A stretch of DNA of 10,245 nt from Candidatus Magasanikbacteria bacterium CG_4_10_14_0_8_um_filter_42_12. GTDB taxonomy: Bacteria; Patescibacteriota; Patescibacteriia; Magasanikbacterales; UBA922. The stretch spans positions 1-10,245 of the forward strand of contig PFLZ01000007.1 of NCBI GenBank assembly GCA_002784795.1, given 5' to 3'. The notes beneath the pieces were generated by a model that saw only the letters and a program-made list of their open reading frames with translations, did no database searches and was not told where the DNA came from. Both the position numbers and the translations under genes were made by a program. Numbering within the stretch: the first letter of the stretch is position 1; every line of letters starts with the position of its first letter. Shown here one piece after another: positions 1 through 5,623 of this stretch.

Positions 1-50
1 GCGTCTTCTGCTTGGAAGGCAGACATAATAAGCCATTATACAATACCCGC
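1..50 (-). tRNA. tRNA-Gly(UCC), 5' part only, cut by window start
   Basis: Read on the minus strand, position 50 begins a 7-nt acceptor strand GCGGGTA. A D-arm of the type seen in E. coli glyT (GTATAATGGCT...) follows. The anticodon stem is TCTGC/GCAGA with loop CTTCCAA, which gives anticodon UCC (glycine). The variable region starts at the edge; the T-arm, the 3' acceptor strand and any CCA end lie outside the window. On the plus strand the same loop could be misread as a Ser(GGA) anticodon, but no tRNA body fits there. Confidence 0.9.
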
Positions 51-70
51 ATCGGTAATGTACGAATGAA

Positions 71-99
71 ATAATACCCTATATGAGTTTTTTTGTCAA
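71..99 (-). promoter_or_regulatory. Sigma-70-type promoter of the tRNA-Gly gene
   Basis: On the minus strand there is a perfect -35 TTGACA (99-94), a 17-bp spacer and a -10 TATTAT (76-71). Transcription would start near 64, about 14 nt before the tRNA 5' end at 50. Both hexamers and the spacing are close to consensus, as expected for a stable-RNA gene. Confidence 0.8.
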
Positions 100-154
100 T
101 AAAATACCTTCCCCATAGACAAAAAACCTTTTTTGTGGCTTACTAAGGCGACCT

Positions 155-1162
155 ATGAGCCAGCATATATCACATATCAACACACAAAAAGATATCCTCA
201 TCACACGCTCCCATATACTAAGAGCTATTCGTGATTTTTTCTGGCAGCAACAATTTCTAGAGGTAGAAACACCGTACATCGTACGACTACCCGGCCAAGA
301 ACCATATCTTTCACCGGTAGAACTCACCATTCATGATGACAGAAAGAAGGCACATGCAGCATTTCTACATACATCCCCAGAATATACGATGAAAAAAATG
401 CTGGCCTCGGGATTTGAAAATATATATTCTCTTGGAAAAACATTTCGTGATTACGAATCATTTGGTGGCACCCACAATCCAGAGTTTACGATGCTAGAAT
501 GGTATAGAGTCGATGCGAGTATGTTTGATCTGATGAAAGATGTCGAATCGTTATTCAACGTGCTTCAAGAAAAGATGAAGAATGTTGAATTAAGAATGCA
601 GAATTCAGAATTCGTATTCCAACGCAAATCAATGAAGGAAGTCTGGATAGAAACAATAAACGTTAATCTGGATGAATACCTTACACAAGAAAAAATGCTT
701 TCTCTCTGCAAACAACGTGGATACAATGTAGCAGAGGAAGAAACATATGAAGACTTGTTTTACAGAATTTTTTTGAATCAGATTGAACCAACCCTTTCAA
801 GTGGTGCATATATCATCTACAATTATCCAGCACCCATGGCAGCACTTGCCAAACTGTCTGAAACAGATCCAGGATACGCCGAACGATTTGAAGTCTATAT
901 AGATGGTATGGAAATCGCAAATGCGTTTTCTGAACTCACCAATGCAGAGGAACAGCTCAAACGACTAGAGGAAGAACAAGCACTCCGGAAAAAACTGGGC
1001 AAAACAGTATATGATATTGATATAGACTTCATCGAAGCTGTAGGAAAATTGCCGAAGTGTGCAGGAATTGCCCTCGGTGTCGACCGTTTGGTGCAGGTTC
1101 TGCTAGGTGAAGAGAGCATCGACAACGTACTTTCACTCCCTATGTCGAAGATGTTTCCGTAG
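155..1162 (+). CDS. epmA: EF-P lysine aminoacylase EpmA-like (class II LysRS paralogue)
   Basis: This 335-aa protein matches the catalytic core of class II lysyl-tRNA synthetases and lacks the N-terminal anticodon-binding domain, so it is EpmA (PoxA/GenX/YjeA) rather than LysS; E. coli EpmA is about 325 aa. Visible landmarks are motif 1 around residues 28-40 (ending VETP), motif 2 with TFRDYESFGGTHNPEF at 96-111 and EWYR at 115-118, and motif 3 GIALGVDRL at 304-312. EpmA activates lysine as an adenylate and transfers it to a conserved lysine of elongation factor P. The efp gene is 95 bp downstream on the same strand, which strongly supports this role. The ATG at 155 has only a weak AAGG seven bases upstream. 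A palindrome of A and T runs (118-135) lies in the leader. Residues 142-155 are encoded by a 7-bp repeat array in a variable part of the protein. No EpmB or EpmC gene is in the window. Confidence 0.87.
   Translation: MSQHISHINTQKDILITRSHILRAIRDFFWQQQFLEVETPYIVRLPGQEPYLSPVELTIHDDRKKAHAAFLHTSPEYTMKKMLASGFENIYSLGKTFRDYESFGGTHNPEFTMLEWYRVDASMFDLMKDVESLFNVLQEKMKNVELRMQNSEFVFQRKSMKEVWIETINVNLDEYLTQEKMLSLCKQRGYNVAEEETYEDLFYRIFLNQIEPTLSSGAYIIYNYPAPMAALAKLSETDPGYAERFEVYIDGMEIANAFSELTNAEEQLKRLEEEQALRKKLGKTVYDIDIDFIEAVGKLPKCAGIALGVDRLVQVLLGEESIDNVLSLPMSKMFP
578..619 (+). repeat. In-gene array of six degenerate 7-bp repeats
   Basis: Six consecutive heptamers of the form NNGAATK (aagaatg, ttgaatt, aagaatg, cagaatt, cagaatt, cgtattc) run through epmA; a seventh weak unit (aaagatg) precedes them. 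Six units are 42 bp, or 14 codons, so the frame is kept. They encode residues 142-155, between class II motifs 2 and 3, where homologues vary. Confidence 0.7.
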
Positions 1163-1172
1163 GGAGATACCA

Positions 1173-1201
1173 TTGTCAAAGTCAATGTTATATGCTAGTC
1201 T
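1173..1201 (+). promoter_or_regulatory. Weak candidate promoter for efp
   Basis: TTGTCA (1173-1178), a 17-bp spacer and TAGTCT (1196-1201) lie just after the epmA stop. The -35 is good but the -10 is poor. If real, efp would have its own start site in addition to read-through from epmA. Confidence 0.3.
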
Positions 1202-1218
1202 AATGGACGTAATAAAAA

Positions 1219-1253
1219 TATGTTATTTGTTAATTGCTAATTGTTAATTTTTC
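1219..1253 (+). repeat. Degenerate 7-bp repeat array upstream of efp
   Basis: Five consecutive heptamers (tatgtta, tttgtta, attgcta, attgtta, atttttc) with consensus WTTGYTA end four bases before the efp start codon. They occupy the place where a Shine-Dalgarno site would be, and none is present. Confidence 0.7.
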
Positions 1254-1257
1254 TCGT

Positions 1258-1824
1258 ATGGGAAGCACAGATGATATCAAAAAAGGGCTCGTGATTCGAA
1301 AAGATGGCAACCTCTATGTTGTCAATGATTTTAACTTTGTGAATCCAGGCAAAGGGGCAGCATTTTATAAAACAAAAATGAAGGATATTAGTGCAGGCAA
1401 AACGATTGAGGTAACCTATAAAAGTGGTGAGGGTATCGATACTGTTGATGTACACAGACAAACATTGCAATTTCTCTACGCTGGCACAGATCGACATTCG
1501 TTCATGAATAAAGACACGTATGAAACGCTTGAAGTCGATGCAGATGTAGTAGGAGAGGATGCAAAATATCTCAGAGAAGGACTTGATGTCGTTGCAGCAA
1601 TGCATGATGGCAACATCGTCGCAATAGAACTCCCAAAAAAGATTCAATACACGGTGAAATCAGCTCCACCAGCAGTAAAAGGTGATTCTGCAAGTGGTAA
1701 TGTGACAAAAGATATTATCCTCGACAATGATCTCGAAGTCAAAGCACCTATCTTCATCAAAGAAGGTGATGAAATTCTTGTGAATACTGAAACAGGTGAT
1801 TACGGAGGACGAGTGAATGAATAA
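1258..1824 (+). CDS. efp: Translation elongation factor P
   Basis: EF-P binds ribosomes stalled on polyproline and, with its modified tip residue, promotes peptide-bond formation. The protein has the normal EF-P length (188 aa) and architecture: an N-terminal KOW-like domain with the loop FVNPGKGAAF and two OB-fold domains. The tip lysine is K32 in PGKG, equivalent to E. coli K34, the residue lysylated by EpmA. The second domain contains HSFMNKDTYETLE and the third ends with the family-typical acidic, Gly-rich tail (GDYGGRVNE). The start chosen is ATG 1258. The in-frame TTG at 1234 would add eight residues encoded by an AT-rich repeat array that has no counterpart in the family. There is no Shine-Dalgarno sequence. 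It follows epmA on the same strand and ends in a strong terminator. Confidence 0.96.
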   Translation: MGSTDDIKKGLVIRKDGNLYVVNDFNFVNPGKGAAFYKTKMKDISAGKTIEVTYKSGEGIDTVDVHRQTLQFLYAGTDRHSFMNKDTYETLEVDADVVGEDAKYLREGLDVVAAMHDGNIVAIELPKKIQYTVKSAPPAVKGDSASGNVTKDIILDNDLEVKAPIFIKEGDEILVNTETGDYGGRVNE

Positions 1825-1831
1825 TCACGAA

Positions 1832-1866
1832 ACATGTAGCAAGTAGCACGTAACAAGTACTAAATA
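1832..1866 (+). repeat. Degenerate 7-bp repeat array after efp
   Basis: Heptamers acatgta, gcaagta, gcacgta, acaagta and ctaaata begin 8 bp after the efp stop; consensus RCAMGTA. The last unit merges with the left arm of the efp terminator. Confidence 0.7.
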
Positions 1867-1903
1867 AACTACCACCGGCAAAGAGCTGGTGGTAGTTTAT
1901 TTA
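1861..1903. terminator. Intrinsic terminator between convergent efp and tkt
   Basis: A 19-bp stem (1861-1879 with 1885-1903, one G-T pair) closes on the 5-nt loop AAAGA. The GC-rich core CCACC/GGTGG is flanked by AT-rich arms that supply T-rich tails in both directions. This suits a bidirectional terminator for efp (plus) and tkt (minus). Confidence 0.8.
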
Positions 1904-1963
1904 TAATTGATTTAATTCACAATACTATTCTGCACCAAAGGGTTTCAAGAGGAAAGCTGTCTG

Positions 1964-1980
1964 TCCCGATTTAATCGGGA
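1964..1980. other. Short hairpin downstream of tkt
   Basis: Perfect 7-bp inverted repeat TCCCGAT/ATCGGGA around a 3-nt loop, about 50 bp past the tkt stop. No T-run follows on either strand, so it is a poor terminator; it could stabilise the mRNA 3' end. Nothing else is recognised between the efp terminator and the tkt stop. Confidence 0.35.
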
Positions 1981-2031
1981 TTGATGATGAAAAGTAAGGA
2001 AAGAAATATTGAACAGTACCTGTCAACAAAA

Positions 2032-3960
2032 CTACGTTATTATCTTCTGAACAGCATCCACAATCGCTCCCCTATCAATCCCCGCCGCCGCATACAACTC
2101 ATTCCACTTTCCTGAAAGCTGATATTCCTTCACACCGAGATTCATACACGCAGTAAGTGATATCTTTTTTTCTTGCAAGGCTTTTGCCAGCTGTGACGCA
2201 AGTCCTGAGTGTGTATTGTGATCCTCCACCGTCACAAGCTTTTTTGTTTTCTTGAGAGATGTAAAAAGTGGGGTATCAAATTGTTTTATCGAACTCACAA
2301 TCACGACTTCGGCACTCACTCCTTTTTCTTTCAGTACTTCCCAAGCAGCCAGGGCTTCCGCGACAGTGCCTCCCATAGCAGCAATCGTGACATCAGCTCC
2401 TTCGCGGAGGACATCACAACGTCCGTAATAATACTCATAATTGGCATCAAAAAGCACCGTGCCATCTTCTTTTGTCAGCACAGAAATTTTGTGTCGTCCC
2501 ATACGGACATAAAAATTTCCATAGTGCGATGCAACATAACGAATCATGCGATCGCACTGATTTGGGTCAGCAGGCTCGAGGAGCATGGTATTGAAAAACC
2601 CAAGAAAAGACCCGCTATCATCGATTGCTTGATGCGTAGGGCCATCTTCTCCAACAGAGAGCCCACAATGCGTTGCTACCATCTTTACATTTGCCATGTT
2701 GATATCATTCACACGTGCTTGATCTTTTGCCCGGCTGGTCATGAATGCACCAAAGGTAGAACAGAACGGCGTAAACCCAGACAAACTCATGCCACCACTC
2801 ATACTCACCATCTGTTGCTCGGCAACACCAACGTCGATATGTCGCTCTGGAAATGCTTTTTGGACACCATCTGTTTTTACTGATCCGGCGAGGTCGGCTG
2901 TAAGAGCAACGACGTCTTCATTCTCTTCGGCAAGATCGAGAAGTGCTTTCCCATACGCACCACGACAATCTCCTACTTCTCCGGCTTCATACACGCGAGG
3001 CTCCCCCGTTTTTATCGTTGTTTTTGAAAGCAACTCAGGAAATGATGGTTTTTCAGGATGCCACGTAACAAGTTTCTCAACAAAATTTCTAATTTCCAAT
3101 TTTTGTTCTCCTGACAACGCAAGCTCTCCATCAAGAGCTGGTTGAATTTGTTCTTGCGTCGCTGTTTTTCCATGCCACGTTGCTTCTCGTGCGCGCCCAG
3201 TTTTTTCCATGAAGTCTACTCCTTTACCCATGATCGTTTTTCCGAGAATGAACACAGGCTTTCCTTTCACATCGTATGCTTCTTTCAGAGCCTCCCACAT
3301 CGCACCATAATCATGTCCATCCACTTCAATAACATGCCAACCTGACGCTTCAAAATGCGCTTTTGGATGATACGGCATGACTTCGGCAAGACTGTCAGTC
3401 AGCTGCACTTCGTTGTAATCCATGAACACGATAAAATTATCGAGCTTATATTTTGCAGCGACATGCATCATCTCGTACACTTGCCCTTCCTCAGATTCTC
3501 CATCACCAACCAGCGCAAAGACTTTTTCTTTTCTCTCTTGCAAGGCGCCAGCCAATGCAAATCCACTTGCAGCAGACACACCAGCACCAAGTGGCCCTGT
3601 CCCATACCACACACCCGGCACATGTCGTGTCACATGTCCTTCGTACGGTGTCCCAATTTTTCGAAATCCCTCTACTACCGGTTCTTTCTCTATATATCCC
3701 ATTTCTGCGAGCACTGCATAGACGGCAGGGGAAATGTGTCCGTTTGACACCACAATAGGATCTCCGCTCTGAGAGAGAATGAATGTATAGACAAGTGACA
3801 GATAATCCACGCACGACAGAGACCCACCTGGATGGCCACTGGCAGCATTGGTCGTCATCTGCAGGATAGAACGTCGGCATGATCTAGAGAATGTCTCCGA
3901 AAAGGAAATGTGTTCGTCTGACAGGGCTTCTCCGAGCTTTGGAAGTGAATTCATACTCAT
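2032..3960 (-). CDS. tkt: Transketolase
   Basis: This 642-aa cytoplasmic thiamine-diphosphate enzyme moves two-carbon ketol units between sugar phosphates in the non-oxidative pentose phosphate pathway. The N-terminal half has GHPGGSLS at 42-49, NGHISPAVY at 73-81 and the ThDP/metal motif GDGESEEG...DYN at 152-183. The pyrimidine-binding half has the catalytic glutamate in GVAEQQ (E381) and EDGPTHQ at 438-444. A C-terminal domain contains VEDHNTHSG at 578-586. One chain thus holds both halves that some archaea and anaerobes encode as two genes. DXS was considered, but the motif spacing and the EDGPTHQ segment fit transketolase. The ATG at 3960 is followed by a second ATG two codons on; neither has a Shine-Dalgarno site. 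The gene is codirectional with tal but separated from it by an oppositely oriented two-gene unit. Confidence 0.93.
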   Translation of the reverse strand: MSMNSLPKLGEALSDEHISFSETFSRSCRRSILQMTTNAASGHPGGSLSCVDYLSLVYTFILSQSGDPIVVSNGHISPAVYAVLAEMGYIEKEPVVEGFRKIGTPYEGHVTRHVPGVWYGTGPLGAGVSAASGFALAGALQERKEKVFALVGDGESEEGQVYEMMHVAAKYKLDNFIVFMDYNEVQLTDSLAEVMPYHPKAHFEASGWHVIEVDGHDYGAMWEALKEAYDVKGKPVFILGKTIMGKGVDFMEKTGRAREATWHGKTATQEQIQPALDGELALSGEQKLEIRNFVEKLVTWHPEKPSFPELLSKTTIKTGEPRVYEAGEVGDCRGAYGKALLDLAEENEDVVALTADLAGSVKTDGVQKAFPERHIDVGVAEQQMVSMSGGMSLSGFTPFCSTFGAFMTSRAKDQARVNDINMANVKMVATHCGLSVGEDGPTHQAIDDSGSFLGFFNTMLLEPADPNQCDRMIRYVASHYGNFYVRMGRHKISVLTKEDGTVLFDANYEYYYGRCDVLREGADVTIAAMGGTVAEALAAWEVLKEKGVSAEVVIVSSIKQFDTPLFTSLKKTKKLVTVEDHNTHSGLASQLAKALQEKKISLTACMNLGVKEYQLSGKWNELYAAAGIDRGAIVDAVQKIIT

Positions 3961-3967
3961 ATATTAA

Positions 3968-4000
3968 AATCTGTGTAATCCTTTTTGAATCAGCGTAATC
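3968..4000. repeat. GATT/AATC short-period repeat upstream of tkt
   Basis: AATC occurs at 3968, 3977, 3988 and 3997, spaced 9, 11 and 9 bp; on the minus strand this reads as GATTACGCT, GATTCAAAAAG, GATTACACA, GATT. It lies directly upstream of the tkt start. The period is about 10 rather than 7, so it is a different class from the heptamer arrays. Confidence 0.5.
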
Positions 4001-4026
4001 AATGACTATTGTAGCACTCTTCTGGC

Positions 4027-4055
4027 TTGACTAAAAGGTAGCGGGTTGGTAGTTT
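4027..4055 (+). promoter_or_regulatory. Promoter of the two-gene small-ORF unit
   Basis: TTGACT (4027-4032), a 17-bp spacer and TAGTTT (4050-4055). The start site would be near 4062, giving a leader of under 20 nt that contains the GGAGG site at 4070-4074. Confidence 0.55.
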
Positions 4056-4079
4056 TATTTTGGCAACCGGGAGGAAATC

Positions 4080-4367
4080 ATGACACTCAAGATCAACGCG
4101 CACTTCTTTAGGCTCCATACGGGAGAGCTCGCATGTGAGCTCTATCTTCCGGGCGACAAGCACGGGCGTGGAAGCGACTTTGAGAAGCAAAACGCCACGT
4201 TTCTCGACAGCTGGGAACTCGATCTGAGCGGTATCGGGTTTTTCGCAAGGAAAATAGTGAAACCCGTGCTGAGTTTCATCGGCCACGACGCCGAGAAGAT
4301 GAAGCAGGCTGCGAGGATCGTCCTCAGCCTGTACGAGAAAGGGTATATGCGAGGTCAACAACACTGA
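4080..4367 (+). CDS. Hypothetical small protein, 95 aa (first gene of GC-rich unit)
   Basis: I do not recognise this protein. It starts at ATG 4080 behind a strong Shine-Dalgarno site (GGGAGG, 5-nt spacing), something the metabolic genes around it lack. It appears soluble: no signal peptide or membrane span is visible. The N-terminal half mixes basic and beta-like stretches (residues 1-30), followed by a motif-free middle and a likely amphipathic helix near the end (HDAEKMKQAARIVLSLYEKGY, from about residue 69). Codons favour C or G in third position, and 32 of 60 bases in 4081-4140 are G/C against 24 of 60 in 5281-5340 inside tal. It ends in TGA, which overlaps the Shine-Dalgarno site of the next gene. 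An overlapping minus-strand frame (3999-4391) is open but has only a TTG start and no ribosome-binding site. Confidence 0.7.
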   Translation: MTLKINAHFFRLHTGELACELYLPGDKHGRGSDFEKQNATFLDSWELDLSGIGFFARKIVKPVLSFIGHDAEKMKQAARIVLSLYEKGYMRGQQH

Positions 4368-4381
4368 AGGAGAGACTTGCC

Positions 4382-4612
4382 ATGAACGCAAGATACAGCG
4401 CCATCACGACCGTCACCCTGGCCGACATTCGCAACAACCTCAAAGCGGTCATGCGTACAGCCATCGATGACGGCTCGATCCGCATGAACGAGAAGGGAGA
4501 GAGGATCTTCCGACTCAACATCATCGGAGGGATCCAGTGGATCTACGAGATCACCCAGGAGTACCTGGAGAAGTTCTCCCTGTGCCTCCGCAGGATGCTG
4601 CCGCCCGTCTGA
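4382..4612 (+). CDS. Hypothetical small protein, 76 aa (second gene of GC-rich unit)
   Basis: I do not recognise this protein. It starts 14 bp after the previous stop, with AAGGAGA at 4367-4373 and 8-nt spacing, so the two genes are almost certainly cotranscribed and probably translationally linked. Residues 1-30 look like a helix-rich N-terminus (TLADIRNNLKAVMRTAIDDG). A short strand-like section FRLNIIGGIQWIYEI follows, and the C-terminus ends LCLRRMLPPV. There is one cysteine, no signal peptide and no clear membrane span. Composition is even more GC-rich than its partner (34 of 60 in 4381-4440). It ends in TGA and is followed within 20 bp by a strong GC hairpin. Tight pairing of two tiny proteins resembles toxin-antitoxin or anti-phage layouts, but no family motif supports that. 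Confidence 0.7.
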   Translation: MNARYSAITTVTLADIRNNLKAVMRTAIDDGSIRMNEKGERIFRLNIIGGIQWIYEITQEYLEKFSLCLRRMLPPV

Positions 4613-4632
4613 GGCCTGTCCACCCGCCACCA

Positions 4633-4664
4633 ATCGCCCCGCCGTTCGAGAACGGCGGGGCGAT
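4633..4664 (+). terminator. GC-rich hairpin ending the small-gene unit
   Basis: A perfect 14-bp stem (4633-4646 with 4651-4664, core CGCCCCGCCGTT) closes on loop CGAG. The sequence after it is T-rich (4665-4677) but not a clean T-run. Termination may also use the second hairpin at 4681-4710. Confidence 0.75.
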
Positions 4665-4680
4665 TCAATTCATTTTTCAA

Positions 4681-4710
4681 AAAAAAGAACGTCACAAAAC
4701 GTCCTTTTTT
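4681..4710 (-). terminator. Intrinsic terminator of transaldolase transcript
   Basis: A 12-bp stem (4681-4692 with 4699-4710) has a single non-canonical position. It is G-U in minus-strand RNA but A-C in plus-strand RNA, which points to minus-strand use. Eight A residues at 4679-4686 give a U8 tail on the minus strand. It lies about 35 bp past the tal stop. Confidence 0.75.
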
Positions 4711-4717
4711 ATTTCCC

Positions 4718-4752
4718 TAATTACTGTTTACGATTTACCAATTGCTATTCAC
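4718..4752. repeat. Degenerate 7-bp repeat array overlapping the tal stop codon
   Basis: Five heptamers (taattac, tgtttac, gatttac, caattgc, tattcac), consensus NATTTAC on the plus strand, run into the last codons of transaldolase. The tal stop (4745-4747) is formed by the array. Confidence 0.65.
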
Positions 4753-5614
4753 CACCTTCAAACAACGCCTTCCAATCGGCCACAAATTTCTCCAATCCTT
4801 TATCCGTCAGATCATGTTGAATATTATATGAAGAAATATCATCAGTGAGTGACAACTCTTCGTACACAATCGGTGCAAAATCTTCTCGCATATACGTATA
4901 TGCTGTTGGCACTTCTATGCCACCTTCTTGCCACGCGAGCAAATATTTTCCAGGGACTGTGATTATATCACTGCCAAGTGCAATCGCTGCAAAAAAATGT
5001 TCCATACTTCGCACGCTCGCAGTGAGGACTTCTACATGTCCATCGCCTTCTTTGTACATCTTGAGAACATTCGCAATCAAGTCCATGCCATTTTGTCCAA
5101 TATCATCCAGCCGTCCGATAAATGGAGAAAGAAATACTTGTCCTTTCTTTGCACCGCTCGTTGCAGCATAGACAGCCGCCGCTTGTGCTTGTGAAAAAAC
5201 AAGTGTCATGTTGACATTATATCCTTCGTCGACAAGTGCACGTGCAGCTTTCAGTCCTTCTGCGTTTGTAGGAAGTTTTATATGCACTCCAGGAATCCAC
5301 GTTGCCATTTTTTTTCCTTGTTCTATCATCATCTCTGCTTTCGTTTCTGCGTCAGCATACACTTCTACAGAAATAGATCCTTCTGGCATGTTCGCTCGGA
5401 TTTTTTCTACTGTTGTTTTGTAATATTCAAAGACTTCCTCCTGTGTAAATGGATTGCCACTTGCAAGTCGCTCTTGTGCCACAGGACTTTTGGCAATCAG
5501 CGACGGATTTGTCGTCTGTCCATCGAGAAAACCTAGTGTCTCTATCATTGTTTTTGTTTCTTGTGGGTCACCGCTATCGAGAAAGATTTGTGTGTGGAGG
5601 TTTGTTGGTTTCAT
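4745..5614 (-). CDS. tal: Transaldolase
   Basis: Transaldolase transfers a dihydroxyacetone unit between sugar phosphates through a Schiff base, linking the pentose phosphate pathway to glycolysis. The class I (beta/alpha)8 signature is clear: FLDSGD with the catalytic aspartate D13, TTNPS at 34-38, the Schiff-base lysine K113 in HIKLP, SPFIGRLDD at 163-171 and TASVRS at 198-203. At 289 aa it is longer than TalC/FSA-type enzymes (about 215-220) and shorter than TalB types (about 315). A C-terminal extension ends with LTDKGLEKFVADW (269-281), as in longer transaldolases. The core resembles TalC; the tail resembles the TalB side. The start lies 9 bp after the upstream dehydrogenase stop, so the two are an operon, although no Shine-Dalgarno site is present. 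The stop lies in a 7-bp repeat array. Confidence 0.93.
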   Translation of the reverse strand: MKPTNLHTQIFLDSGDPQETKTMIETLGFLDGQTTNPSLIAKSPVAQERLASGNPFTQEEVFEYYKTTVEKIRANMPEGSISVEVYADAETKAEMMIEQGKKMATWIPGVHIKLPTNAEGLKAARALVDEGYNVNMTLVFSQAQAAAVYAATSGAKKGQVFLSPFIGRLDDIGQNGMDLIANVLKMYKEGDGHVEVLTASVRSMEHFFAAIALGSDIITVPGKYLLAWQEGGIEVPTAYTYMREDFAPIVYEELSLTDDISSYNIQHDLTDKGLEKFVADWKALFEGGE

Positions 5615-5623
5615 AAAAAAATA

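Noticed and set aside
1..60. Plus-strand tRNA-Ser(GGA) reading of the first bases
   Set aside because: No acceptor, T-arm or long variable arm fits on the plus strand; the minus strand gives a good tRNA-Gly 5' part.
1234..1257. TTG start extending efp by eight residues
   Set aside because: The extension is encoded by the 7-bp repeat array and makes the protein longer than EF-P; ATG 1258 gives the family N-terminus.
2209..3758. Several plus-strand open frames opposite tkt
   Set aside because: All are low-complexity antisense frames of a complete transketolase and have no start signals.
3999..4391. A 130-codon minus-strand frame opposite the small-gene unit
   Set aside because: It has a TTG start, no SD site and no terminator in its direction, while the plus strand has promoter, two SD sites and terminator.
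4080..4612. Toxin-antitoxin assignment for the two small genes
   Set aside because: Only size and pairing suggest it; no toxin fold, DNA-binding motif or antitoxin signature is visible.
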